Assembly: GCA_028222445.1 (NCBI GenBank)
Contig: JAOISU010000013.1
Coordinates: 1 to 19,015 of the forward strand
Length of the DNA stretch: 19,015 bases
Origin: Candidatus Pelagibacter sp.
Lineage (GTDB): Bacteria; Pseudomonadota; Alphaproteobacteria; Pelagibacterales; Pelagibacteraceae
Direction: 5' to 3'
The notes beneath the pieces were generated by a model, which did not search any database, had not been told where the DNA came from, and saw only the letters and a program-made list of their open reading frames with translations. Positions within the stretch are counted from its first letter, which is position 1, and every line of letters begins with the position of its first letter. Of the stretch, positions 1 through 8,032 are shown piece after piece. Position numbers and translations under genes: made by a program.

Positions 1-206
1 TTTATAATCAACCTTTAATGGTTACTAGTGAGGCAGATATAAAAACAACATTATTGGAAGATAAATTTATAGTAATAAATCTTGTTAAAGGTAATGAATA
101 TTTTAATGTTAGATATCAATCAAAACCATTTATGGTATGGATTTGGATTTCTGTCTTTTTATTAGGTCTTGGTGGAACGATAGGTTTATTTAAAACTAGG
201 ACATGA
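1..206 (+). CDS. ccmF: Cytochrome c maturation / heme lyase subunit CcmF, C-terminal end (5' truncated by window)
   Basis: The frame is open from the first bases of the window, reading YNQPLMVTSEADIKT before any possible start, so this is the tail of a longer gene and the ATG at 18 is internal. CcmF is a large inner-membrane protein that works with CcmH to attach heme to apocytochrome c in the periplasm. The visible part matches the CcmF C-terminus: a YNQP...TSEA segment, a short periplasmic stretch ending around KPFMVWIW, and one final membrane helix (about FMVWIWISVFLLGLGGTIGLF) followed by a short basic tail. The stop overlaps the ccmG start by 4 bases (ATGA), and ccmG and ccmH follow in the usual order, which supports the assignment strongly. 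Little can be said about the missing heme-handling WWD region. Confidence 0.85.
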   Translation, partial: YNQPLMVTSEADIKTTLLEDKFIVINLVKGNEYFNVRYQSKPFMVWIWISVFLLGLGGTIGLFKTRT

Positions 207-724
207 AAAAAAATATAACTATATTAATTACAGGCGTAGTTTTAAGTTTTTGTTTTATAATTTTATACAAAGGATTGAATAATCCAAATACTTATGTGCC
301 CAAAACTAGCATTAAAAAAGATATTCCAATTTTTAATGCAGTAGATTTCTTTTCAAGAAAAACTGTTAGTTCAGATGAAATTTTTAAAGATAATACTTAT
401 TATATTGTAAATATTTGGGCATCTTGGTGTGTGCCTTGTAGAGTAGAGCACCCTCTGTTAATGCAATTAAATGAAAATCATTCAGTTAAACTAATTGGTT
501 TAAATTATAGGGATAGTTTTAATAATGCAAAAAAATTTATTGATGAATTTGGCAATCCCTATTCAAGAATTTTAATTGATAAAGATGGTACTTTAGGTGT
601 TGAATTTGGTGCTTTCGGTGTCCCGGAAACCTTTTTAATAGATAGAAATAAAAAAATAATAAAGAAATTTATTGGCCCAATTGACCAGGAGGCTGTAAAT
701 AAAATTAAGTTAATGATTAAATGA
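203..724 (+). CDS. ccmG: Periplasmic thiol:disulfide interchange protein CcmG/DsbE (thioredoxin-like)
   Basis: This 173-residue protein has an N-terminal signal anchor (about residues 5-24) and a periplasmic thioredoxin fold. The redox motif is WASWCVPC with Cys76 and Cys79, and the cis-proline loop is GVPETFLID with Pro141, both hallmarks of the CcmG/DsbE family. These proteins reduce the CXXCH cysteines of apocytochrome c, or the CcmH disulfide, before heme attachment. Length is normal for the family. The start overlaps the ccmF stop and the stop overlaps the ccmH start (ATGA both times), so the three genes are almost certainly co-translated. A general TlpA-type thioredoxin is the only alternative and is unlikely given the neighbours. 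Confidence 0.93.
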   Translation: MKKNITILITGVVLSFCFIILYKGLNNPNTYVPKTSIKKDIPIFNAVDFFSRKTVSSDEIFKDNTYYIVNIWASWCVPCRVEHPLLMQLNENHSVKLIGLNYRDSFNNAKKFIDEFGNPYSRILIDKDGTLGVEFGAFGVPETFLIDRNKKIIKKFIGPIDQEAVNKIKLMIK

Positions 725-1092
725 AAATTTTTAGGATATTTATAATACTTTTATTAATTACAAATTTTTCAGAGTTAAAATCTGATGAAAAAAGCGATAT
801 CTTAAAAAATAAAATATTAAAAAATATCCGTTGTTTGATTTGTCAGGGTCAGTCTGTATACGACTCTGAGTCAGAATTTGCATCTAGTATAAAATTAATT
901 GTTGATAAAAAGATTAATGAAGGGGCAAAAGAAGACTCTATTTACAGTTTTTTAATAGAAAAGTATGGTGATTGGATAGTTTATGAGCCACAATTAAATA
1001 AAAACACTTATATATTGTGGTTATTACCCTTGTTGTTATTTTTATTAGGTGGTGCGATAATAGTTAAAAAAATTCAAAAAAAAAATGAATAA
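721..1092 (+). CDS. ccmH: Cytochrome c maturation protein CcmH (CycL type, short form)
   Basis: This 123-residue protein carries the family signature, here IRCLICQGQS, with the redox pair Cys38 and Cys41. An N-terminal signal or membrane segment spans about residues 3-17, and a single C-terminal membrane helix (about 97-116) ends in a basic tail. It presents reduced apocytochrome to CcmF for heme ligation on the periplasmic face. It is the short alphaproteobacterial CcmH/CycL form: the CcmI-like TPR domain fused to E. coli CcmH is absent, and no ccmI follows here. The start overlaps ccmG by 4 bases. The 3' end runs into an A10 tract (1076-1085) that also contains the start of the next gene, which overlaps by 8 bases. 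Confidence 0.93.
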   Translation: MKIFRIFIILLLITNFSELKSDEKSDILKNKILKNIRCLICQGQSVYDSESEFASSIKLIVDKKINEGAKEDSIYSFLIEKYGDWIVYEPQLNKNTYILWLLPLLLFLLGGAIIVKKIQKKNE

Positions 1093-1600
1093 AAATATAT
1101 ACATAAAAATTTTTTCAGCAGTAATTTTTGTACTATTTTCTTTTTCTATAAATGCAGAAGAAAATGTTAGTGAACATCAATATAATTTTTATACTGGTAA
1201 TTTTGATTTCAGTGATAATAAGCAAAAAGCTATACTCTTTGGATTCCAACATCAAAATGAAAATTTAGAGAGAAATACTTTTCTTGGGAATGCATCTCCT
1301 ATAACTGGAGGGTTCATAACTGAAAATTCAGCAGCTTATGTATATACAGGTGTAGAGTGGAACTATGCAATTGGTAACAAAATTAAATTTACACCAAGTT
1401 TTGCCCCAGGAATTTATCATGAAGGTGATGGAAAAGACTTAGGACATGCTTTAGAGTTTAAAACTGAAATGCAACTATCTTACACGCTTTCAGATAGTGC
1501 TAATTTAGGAATGTCATATAACCATATATCAAATGCAAGTTTAGGAGATAAAAACCCTGGTGCAAATAGCTATATGTTTAATCTTCTAAAAAATTTTTAA
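1085..1600 (+). CDS. PagL-like acyloxyacyl hydrolase (lipid A 3-O-deacylase family), outer-membrane beta-barrel
   Basis: This 171-residue protein has a signal peptide (cleavage probably after INA, residue 24), alternating beta-strand segments and a C-terminal Phe, as expected of an outer-membrane barrel. The C-terminal motif HISNASLGDKNPGANSY (from His147) aligns with the PagL active-site strand, where His and Ser (HxSN) act with a Glu twelve residues after the Ser. His147 and Ser149 are present, but residue 161, at the Glu position, is Asn. PagL removes the 3-O acyl chain of lipid A in the outer membrane. Catalytic activity is therefore uncertain, and a structural or altered enzyme is possible. 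The gene overlaps ccmH by 8 bases and is probably co-transcribed with the ccm genes, although no functional link is known. The alignment to PagL is from memory. Confidence 0.7.
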   Translation: MNKNIYIKIFSAVIFVLFSFSINAEENVSEHQYNFYTGNFDFSDNKQKAILFGFQHQNENLERNTFLGNASPITGGFITENSAAYVYTGVEWNYAIGNKIKFTPSFAPGIYHEGDGKDLGHALEFKTEMQLSYTLSDSANLGMSYNHISNASLGDKNPGANSYMFNLLKNF

Positions 1601-1610
1601 ATTTCCATTT

Positions 1611-2762
1611 ATGAATTTAAAGAATTGTCATAATTTTAGTGACTTTAGAAAATTAGCAAAAAAAAGATTACCTTCACCAATTTTTCACTATATCGATGGT
1701 GGAGCAGATGATGAACAAACTTTACGAAGAAATACAGAGTCATTTAATGATTGTGATTTAATTCCTAACATACTTGCAAGCGTCGGAAAGCCCGATCTTT
1801 CGGTCAAAGTTTTTGGTAAAAAAATTAATATACCTATCTTTCTTTCCCCAACTGCAATGCAAAGACTTTATCATCATGATGGAGACAAAGCATCTGCTAG
1901 AGCTGCTGAAAAATTTGGGACCTTTTATAGTATGTCTACAATGGCCAATAATACTATTGAAGAAGTTGCTGATATTTCAAATGGACCAAAGTTATTTCAA
2001 TTATATGTTCACAAAGATCAATCAATTACTGACGATCTAATAGATAGATGCAAAGTGTCTGGTTTTAATGGTATGTGTTTGACAGTTGATACATTAGTTG
2101 CTGGAAACAGAGAAAGAGATCACAGAACTGGTTTTACTACTCCTCCAAAATTGACACTTCAAAGCTTAATGAGTTTTGCCATGCGACCTGAATGGGTATT
2201 TAATTATTTTACTCATAAAAAATTTGAATTATCCAATGTTAAAAATAAAACAGATAAAGGAACCAATATTTCAAAATCAGTCATCGAATATATTAATGAA
2301 CAATATGATCCGGCCATGAATTGGAAGGATGCAGAATATTGTGTAAAAAGATGGAATGGCCCATTTGCACTTAAAGGTGTGATGTCAATTGAAGATGCAA
2401 AAAGAGCAATAGATATAGGCTGTACGGCTATTATGATTTCAAATCATGGGGGCAGACAATTAGATGGCTCAAGATCACCCTTTGATCAAGTTAATGCAAT
2501 TAGAGAAGCTGTAGGGGATAAATTAGAAATTATTTTAGATGGCGGAGTAAGACGTGGAACTCATGTTTTAAAAGCTTTAGCAGCTGGTGCAACAGCATGC
2601 AGCTTTGGGAAAATGTTTTTATTTGCTTTAAGTGCTGGGGGTCAACCAGGTGTGGAACGTCTATTGCAAAACATGCATGATGAAATCAATAGAAATATGG
2701 TATTAATGGGTTGTAAGACCTTGAAAGAATTAGACGCGTCAAAATTAATTTATAGAAAATAG
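1611..2762 (+). CDS. lldD: FMN-dependent L-2-hydroxyacid dehydrogenase (L-lactate dehydrogenase / glycolate oxidase family)
   Basis: This 383-residue TIM-barrel flavoenzyme oxidises an L-2-hydroxyacid to the 2-oxoacid and probably passes electrons to the quinone pool. Active-site landmarks are all visible: Tyr27 in YIDGGADDE, the FMN-binding SPTAMQRLYHHDG segment (79-91), Tyr132 in QLYV, LTVDT (157-161), Lys255 in ALKGV, the base His279 and Arg282 in SNHGGRQLDG, and the phosphate-binding DGGVRRGTHVLKALA (310-324). Length fits LldD. The substrate could be L-lactate, glycolate or another short hydroxyacid; sequence alone does not decide, and its position just upstream of glcDEF keeps glycolate open. 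It starts 10 bases after the PagL-like gene with no clear Shine-Dalgarno sequence. A 73-base AT-only spacer follows it. Confidence 0.85.
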   Translation: MNLKNCHNFSDFRKLAKKRLPSPIFHYIDGGADDEQTLRRNTESFNDCDLIPNILASVGKPDLSVKVFGKKINIPIFLSPTAMQRLYHHDGDKASARAAEKFGTFYSMSTMANNTIEEVADISNGPKLFQLYVHKDQSITDDLIDRCKVSGFNGMCLTVDTLVAGNRERDHRTGFTTPPKLTLQSLMSFAMRPEWVFNYFTHKKFELSNVKNKTDKGTNISKSVIEYINEQYDPAMNWKDAEYCVKRWNGPFALKGVMSIEDAKRAIDIGCTAIMISNHGGRQLDGSRSPFDQVNAIREAVGDKLEIILDGGVRRGTHVLKALAAGATACSFGKMFLFALSAGGQPGVERLLQNMHDEINRNMVLMGCKTLKELDASKLIYRK

Positions 2763-2835
2763 TTTTTACTTATAAAAATTATATATATAAAAAATAAATT
2801 AAATTATAAATTATTAACACTAGAATTTAATTATT
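2763..2835. promoter_or_regulatory. AT-only spacer with possible weak terminator hairpin and promoter
   Basis: Only 4 of the 73 bases are G or C. At its start a six-pair A/T stem, TTTTTA (2763-2768) and TAAAAA (2773-2778), follows the lldD stop directly, and TATAAA-like -10 candidates lie downstream. It is the longest spacer in the first half of the window, so a promoter for the aminotransferase-glcDEF run could lie here. No convincing -35 box or operator is visible. Confidence 0.3.
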
Positions 2836-3999
2836 ATGAAATTGGCAAAAAATTTACAAAGACTAGGAACAGAATCTGCATTTAGTGTTTTAGCTGAAGC
2901 AAAAAAATTAGAAGCACAAGGCAAACCAATGATCCACTTAGGTTTAGGTCAGCCTGATTTTAAGACACCCCAACACGTAGTAGATGCTGCAAAAAAAGCA
3001 TTAGATGAAGGTCATCATGGATATGTTTTATCAAATGGAATTTTAGAGTGCAGACAAGCTGTTACTAGAAAAATTAAAAAACTTTACAATAAGGATATTG
3101 ATCCTGAAAGAGTATTGATAATGCCAGGTGGGAAACCAACAATGTATTATGCTATACAATGTTTTGGTGAACCAGGTGCGGAAATTATACATCCAACACC
3201 AGCATTCCCAATATATGAGTCAATGATTAATTATACAGGTTCAACAGCAGTTCCTTATGACTTAACAGAAGATAAAGATTTAAAATTTGATCCAGAAAAA
3301 ATTCTATCTTTAATTACAGATAAAACTAGATTGCTAATATTAATTAACCCGAATAATCCAACGGGAAGTTTTGTTGAAAAATCTGCAATAGATGTTTTAG
3401 CAGAAGGGTTAAAAAAACATCCTCATGTAGCAATCCTTAGCGATGAAATTTATAGTAGACAAATTTATGATGGAAAGGAAATGCCAACATTTTTTAATTA
3501 CCCCGATCTGCAAGATAGATTAATCGTTTTAGATGGTTGGAGCAAAGCTTACGCCATGACGGGTTGGAGAATGGGATGGAGTGTGTGGCCAGAAGAATTA
3601 ATACCACATGTAAACAGACTAATTATAAATAGTGTTTCATGTGTTAATGCTCCCTCACAATTTGCAGGAATTGCAGCTTTAGATGGACCAGATGATGCAA
3701 TCCATGAAATGATGGTAAAATTTGATCAAAGAAGGAAATTGATTCACGAAGGTTTAAATAGTTTACCAGGTGTGGAATGCAGTTTACCAGGAGGAGCCTT
3801 TTATGCATTTCCTAAAGTTATTGGAACAGGAATGAATGGTTCAGAATTTGCAAAAAAATGTATGCATGAAGCAGGGGTAGCAATAGTTCCAGGAACAGCT
3901 TTTGGTAAAACTTGCCAAGATTACGTAAGATTTAGCTATGCAGCTTCACAAGACAACATATCTAACGCATTGGAAAATATCAAAAAAATGCTAGGCTAA
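2836..3999 (+). CDS. PLP-dependent class I/II aminotransferase (aspartate aminotransferase-like)
   Basis: This 387-residue fold-type I aminotransferase moves an amino group between an amino acid and a 2-oxoacid in the cytoplasm. Visible features are the N-terminal GLGQPDFKTP (36-45), NPNNPTG (171-177), Asp203 and Tyr206 in SDEIYS, the PLP lysine Lys237 in WSKAYAMTGWRMGW with Arg245 nearby, and a late Arg in VRFSYA that normally binds the substrate carboxylate. The segment GYVLSNGILECRQAV replaces the more usual YTPVAGIPELR of AspC, so it belongs to a distinct subgroup. It sits 5 bases ahead of glcD, so an acceptor such as glyoxylate (giving glycine) or pyruvate is attractive, but this is inference from position. 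The true amino donor is unknown. Confidence 0.85.
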   Translation: MKLAKNLQRLGTESAFSVLAEAKKLEAQGKPMIHLGLGQPDFKTPQHVVDAAKKALDEGHHGYVLSNGILECRQAVTRKIKKLYNKDIDPERVLIMPGGKPTMYYAIQCFGEPGAEIIHPTPAFPIYESMINYTGSTAVPYDLTEDKDLKFDPEKILSLITDKTRLLILINPNNPTGSFVEKSAIDVLAEGLKKHPHVAILSDEIYSRQIYDGKEMPTFFNYPDLQDRLIVLDGWSKAYAMTGWRMGWSVWPEELIPHVNRLIINSVSCVNAPSQFAGIAALDGPDDAIHEMMVKFDQRRKLIHEGLNSLPGVECSLPGGAFYAFPKVIGTGMNGSEFAKKCMHEAGVAIVPGTAFGKTCQDYVRFSYAASQDNISNALENIKKMLG

Positions 4000-4004
4000 G
4001 ACTA

Positions 4005-5501
4005 ATGAGTGAATTAGTTCTGCCAAAGATTGACAAAGCAACGATTAATAAAAAAGAATATATTTTTAAAAATCTTGCAAAAATTATCAATCCAGAAAAT
4101 GTTTTAAGTCATGCAGATGATATTAAACCATATGAAACTGATGCATTAGCAGCTTACACACAGACACCATTGGCTGTTGTGATGCCAGAAAACACTGAAG
4201 AAGTAAGTAATATTTTAAAATTTTGTCATAAAGAAAATATTAAAGTTGTACCAAGAGGGGCCGGCACTGGTCTTTCAGGAGGAGCCCTACCTTTAAATGA
4301 TGCAATTTTATTAAGTCTTGGAAAATTTAATAAAATTATAGAAATTGATTTTGAAAATAAATGTGTAGTAACCCAACCTGGTGTAACAAATTTAGGAATA
4401 ACACATGCTGTACAGCATAAAAATTTTTACTATGCGCCAGATCCATCAAGTCAGCTTGCATGCTCAATAGGAGGCAATGTTGCTGAAAATTCTGGAGGCG
4501 TCCATTCTCTAAAATATGGAACGACAACTAATAATATTTTAGGTGTTGAAATGGTAATGATGGATGGAACAGTTTGTAGAGTTGGTGGAAAAACTCTTGA
4601 TCAAGAAGGGTATGATCTAATGGGATTAATTTGTGGTTCAGAAGGATTATTAGGAGTGATTACTGAAGTGACAGTAAAAATTTTAAAAAATCCTCAAGTC
4701 GTTAAAGCAGCACTAATAGGCTTTCCAACAATTGAAGAAGGTGGAAATGCAGCATCGGAAATAATTTCAAGTGGAATTGTTCCAGCAGGTATGGAAATAA
4801 TGGATAAAGCTTTGATAGAGGCAACAGATAATTTTAGTAAAGCAGGATATCCAAGAGATGCAGAACTTTTATTGATTGTAGAATTAGATGGAACCGAATC
4901 TGAGGTAGATGAATTATTAAAACAAGTCAGAAGTATTTGTGAAAAAAATAATTGCTCAAGTTTAAAATTGAGTAAAAATGAAAAAGAAAGACTATCATTT
5001 TGGGCAGGTAGAAAAGCAGCATTTCCAGCATGTGGAGCTATGGCACCAGATTATTATTGTATGGACGGATCCATACCAAGAGGAAAACTTGCGGAAGCTT
5101 TACTTGAAATAAAAAGACTTTCTGAAAAATACAAATTACCTGTAGCAAATTGTTTTCATGCAGGAGATGGAAATTTACATCCATTAATAATGTTTGATGG
5201 AAGTGATAAAGAACAACTGCGAAAAACAGAGGAATTTGGAGCCGAGATACTAAAGACGTGCGTTAGATTAGGGGGAGTGATCACTGGAGAACATGGGGTA
5301 GGAGTAGAAAAAAGAGAACTAATGTGTGAGATGTTTAATAATACAGATATTCAACAACAATTAGATATTAAAAAATCACTGGATGAAAAAAATTTACTAA
5401 ACCCAGGAAAAGTTTATCCAATATTAAGAAAATGTGCAGAGGAAGGAAGGGTACATGTCCACAGAAATGAAGAAAAATTCCCAGATCTTCCAAGATTCTA
5501 A
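4005..5501 (+). CDS. glcD: Glycolate oxidase FAD-binding catalytic subunit GlcD
   Basis: This 498-residue flavoprotein of the PCMH/VAO family oxidises glycolate (often also D-lactate) to glyoxylate, delivering electrons through GlcE and GlcF to the respiratory chain. The FAD domain spans about residues 50-230, with PRGAGTGLSGGA (83-94), PDPSSQLACSIGGNVAENSGG (145-165) and GSEGLLGVITE (211-221). The C-terminal cap has HAGDGNLHP (385-393), GEHGVG (428-433) and NPGKVYP. Length matches E. coli GlcD. Its last 47 bases are shared with the start of glcE in another frame, and glcE and glcF follow, so assignment as GlcD rather than a stand-alone D-lactate dehydrogenase is firm. Confidence 0.94.
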   Translation: MSELVLPKIDKATINKKEYIFKNLAKIINPENVLSHADDIKPYETDALAAYTQTPLAVVMPENTEEVSNILKFCHKENIKVVPRGAGTGLSGGALPLNDAILLSLGKFNKIIEIDFENKCVVTQPGVTNLGITHAVQHKNFYYAPDPSSQLACSIGGNVAENSGGVHSLKYGTTTNNILGVEMVMMDGTVCRVGGKTLDQEGYDLMGLICGSEGLLGVITEVTVKILKNPQVVKAALIGFPTIEEGGNAASEIISSGIVPAGMEIMDKALIEATDNFSKAGYPRDAELLLIVELDGTESEVDELLKQVRSICEKNNCSSLKLSKNEKERLSFWAGRKAAFPACGAMAPDYYCMDGSIPRGKLAEALLEIKRLSEKYKLPVANCFHAGDGNLHPLIMFDGSDKEQLRKTEEFGAEILKTCVRLGGVITGEHGVGVEKRELMCEMFNNTDIQQQLDIKKSLDEKNLLNPGKVYPILRKCAEEGRVHVHRNEEKFPDLPRF

Positions 5502-6735
5502 TAATACTTATTATCCAGAAGATGAGCTGCAAGTTTCAAATCTAGTTCAGGAACTTTACAAAAAAAACCAACCAACAGAAATAATTGGCACAGGTTCAAA
5601 AAATTTTATTGGTAACAACATTCAATCTGCAAAAAAACTATCTATGTCTAAGTTGTCAGGTGTAATTGAGTATTTGCCTGAAGAACTATATATTAAGGTT
5701 AAAGCTAACACACCATTAGAGTTAGTTGAAAAGGAGTTAGAAAAAAACAATCAAGAACTTGCTTTTGAGCCTATTGATTTTGGATTTATTGAAAATGGAA
5801 AATCAAATAAGGGCACCATAGCAGGCCATTTAGCTTGTAACTTTGCTGGCTCTCGAAGATTTAAAGTAGGAAGTTTAAGAGATCACATATTAGGTTTTAG
5901 AGGTGTGAATGGTAAAGGAGATATAATTAAATCAGGTGGGACAGTTGTAAAAAATGTTACAGGTTATGACCTATCAAAACTAGTAACAGGATCTTTTGGA
6001 ACTTTAGTTGCTTTAACTGAAATAACATTGAAGGTTCTACCTAAAAAAAAATTATCTAATACAATTACTATACATACTGATGATAAAAAATTAGTTAAAA
6101 ATTTATTTGATAAGATATCTAGTTCAAGCAGCGAAGTCTCTGGAGCTGTTTATATTCCTGAAGAACCCAAAGATGAAAATTATGACCAAAACAAAGAGAT
6201 GGTCTTTAAATTTAATGACTTAAAATACAAAGGTTCATTTTTAGCACTAAGAATAGAAGGAGATAAAATTTCAATAGATGAAAAATTAAAAGCTTTAACA
6301 AATGAACTGGAGCTTAGTAAGCTGAATACAACAGTTTTAGATGTTCATCAATCAACACCATTTTGGAAAAAAATAAATAATCTTGAAATATTCAAATCAA
6401 CAAAGAATAACCTTTTAAGAGTAGTAGTGCCTCCTTCGAAAGGCCCTAAGTTGATGCAATTCTTAGGTAATAAGTATAAATATTACATTGATTGGTGTGG
6501 CTCATTATATTGGATAGAGGTTCAATCAAAAAAGAACTCTAAGGTTAGCGATATTAAAAAATTGACCAAAGAATTAGGTGGTTATTTAACTATCATAAAG
6601 ACATCGGATGAATATGATTACGAAGAAACAATTTTTACAGTAGACGATATAAGACTTTTAATATCAGAAAAGATCAAAAAAAGTTTTGATCCTAAAAGAA
6701 TTTTTAATCCTGGAAAAATGTATAGAGGAATTTAA
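5455..6735 (+). CDS. glcE: Glycolate oxidase FAD-binding subunit GlcE
   Basis: This 426-residue FAD-binding subunit partners GlcD in the glycolate oxidase complex. FAD-domain motifs are GTGSKNFIG (45-53), NKGTIAGHLACNFAGSRRFK (118-137), the segment from LRDHILG to SGGTVVKNVTGYDLSKL, and GSFGTLVALTEITLKVLP (179-196). It ends with the family's FNPGKMYRG. The ATG at 5455 is preferred because AGGAAGG (5440-5446) lies 8 bases before it; a GTG at 5434 in the same frame has no such site, and the next ATG at 5467 has none either. The start lies inside glcD, giving a 47-base overlap. The stop overlaps the glcF start by one base (TAATG), which indicates coupled translation. Confidence 0.92.
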   Translation: MSTEMKKNSQIFQDSNNTYYPEDELQVSNLVQELYKKNQPTEIIGTGSKNFIGNNIQSAKKLSMSKLSGVIEYLPEELYIKVKANTPLELVEKELEKNNQELAFEPIDFGFIENGKSNKGTIAGHLACNFAGSRRFKVGSLRDHILGFRGVNGKGDIIKSGGTVVKNVTGYDLSKLVTGSFGTLVALTEITLKVLPKKKLSNTITIHTDDKKLVKNLFDKISSSSSEVSGAVYIPEEPKDENYDQNKEMVFKFNDLKYKGSFLALRIEGDKISIDEKLKALTNELELSKLNTTVLDVHQSTPFWKKINNLEIFKSTKNNLLRVVVPPSKGPKLMQFLGNKYKYYIDWCGSLYWIEVQSKKNSKVSDIKKLTKELGGYLTIIKTSDEYDYEETIFTVDDIRLLISEKIKKSFDPKRIFNPGKMYRGI

Positions 6736-8030
6736 TGCAAACAAACTTTACTGAAAAACAATTAAAAGACAGTGACAACGCTGCAACAGAAAAAATTTTT
6801 AAAAAGTGTGTTCATTGTGGTTTTTGTAATGCAACTTGTCCAACCCATCAAATATTTGGTGACGAATTAGATGGACCGCGAGGAAGAATTTATTTGATTA
6901 AAGATATGTTGGAAAATCAAAAAAAGCCAACAGCAAAAACTGTAAAACATATAGATAGATGTTTGTCTTGCTATAGCTGCATGACCACTTGTCCTGCTGG
7001 AGTAAATTATATGCACATCATTGATCATGGTAAAAAATATATTGAAAAAAACTATGAAAGATCTTTTTTTGATAGAACAATTAGAAATTTTTTATCAGTA
7101 GTGTTACCAAACACAGGATACTTTAGATTAGCAAGTTATATGGTTAAATTAGCTAAACCTTTTCAATTTTTAATGCCATTAAAAATAAAAGATATGATGA
7201 ATTTGATGCCAACAAGTTTTCCAAAAAAAACTATAAAACAAAAAGAAATTTATTCTGTAAGTGGGAAAAATAAAATTGCAAGAGTTGCTCTTTTAACTGG
7301 ATGTGTTCAAAAAGAAATTTCTCCTCAAATTAATGAGGCAACAATAAGACTTTTAAATAGACATGGAGTTGAAGTGGTTGTGCCTAAAAAGATCAGATGT
7401 TGTGGATCATTAAATCATCATTTGGGAAAAGAAGATGACGCGCACCAAGATTTTAGAAATAATATTAATACTTGGTATGACGAACATCAAAAAGGAAATT
7501 TAGACGCTATTTTATCAAATACTTCTGGCTGTGGAACTACCATGAAAGACTATGGTTTCATTTTTAAAGATGATGAAGAAATGAAAAAGAAAGCAAAAGT
7601 GATCTCCGATTTAACAAAAGATGTTTCTGAATATTTAGATACTAATTTAAAATTAAATTTTAAAGTAAAAGATAAGAAGTACAAAATTGCTTATCATTCT
7701 GCATGTTCAATGCAACATGGACAAAAAGTACACAGTCAACCCATGTCATTACTTTCAAAAACAAATAATGAAATTATGGAAATTCCAGAAGGCCACATCT
7801 GCTGTGGATCTGCTGGAACTTATAATATTTTGCAAACTGAAATTGCCAAAGAATTATTAAGTAAAAAAGTAAAAAATATTGAAAGTTTGAAACCAGATTT
7901 TATATCAACTGGAAATATTGGTTGTATTACTCAAATTTCTAATGGAACGAAAACTCCAATTTTACATACCATTGAGATATTAGATTGGTATACTGGTGGC
8001 CCAAAACCAAAAATATTACAAAAAAACTAA
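6735..8030 (+). CDS. glcF: Glycolate oxidase iron-sulfur subunit GlcF
   Basis: This 431-residue subunit carries electrons from the GlcD/GlcE flavins toward membrane quinone. Two [4Fe-4S] ferredoxin motifs are at Cys25/28/31/35 (CVHCGFCNATCP) and Cys76/79/82/86 (CLSCYSCMTTCP). Two CCG domains follow: Cys190 with Cys222-Cys223 and Cys266, then Cys324 with Cys356-Cys357 and Cys397, as in heterodisulfide reductase-type quinone-linked subunits. Length is as expected. It starts on the last base of glcE and is followed after 2 bases by a hydroxyacid dehydrogenase gene, all in the same orientation, so one transcript is likely. Confidence 0.94.
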   Translation: MQTNFTEKQLKDSDNAATEKIFKKCVHCGFCNATCPTHQIFGDELDGPRGRIYLIKDMLENQKKPTAKTVKHIDRCLSCYSCMTTCPAGVNYMHIIDHGKKYIEKNYERSFFDRTIRNFLSVVLPNTGYFRLASYMVKLAKPFQFLMPLKIKDMMNLMPTSFPKKTIKQKEIYSVSGKNKIARVALLTGCVQKEISPQINEATIRLLNRHGVEVVVPKKIRCCGSLNHHLGKEDDAHQDFRNNINTWYDEHQKGNLDAILSNTSGCGTTMKDYGFIFKDDEEMKKKAKVISDLTKDVSEYLDTNLKLNFKVKDKKYKIAYHSACSMQHGQKVHSQPMSLLSKTNNEIMEIPEGHICCGSAGTYNILQTEIAKELLSKKVKNIESLKPDFISTGNIGCITQISNGTKTPILHTIEILDWYTGGPKPKILQKN

Positions 8031-8032
8031 CT

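Noticed and set aside
1774..2040. 88-codon plus-strand frame inside the L-2-hydroxyacid dehydrogenase gene
   Set aside because: Overlaps the conserved FMN-binding region of the real gene in another frame and shows no motif.
2763..2835. Possible riboswitch (for example glycine) upstream of the aminotransferase-glcDEF run
   Set aside because: The spacer is only 73 bases, almost pure A/T, and lacks any conserved paired core.
7985..8032. Upstream in-frame ATG for the D-2-hydroxyacid dehydrogenase
   Set aside because: It would add residues read from the GlcF C-terminus; the ATG at 8033 gives the standard family N-terminus.
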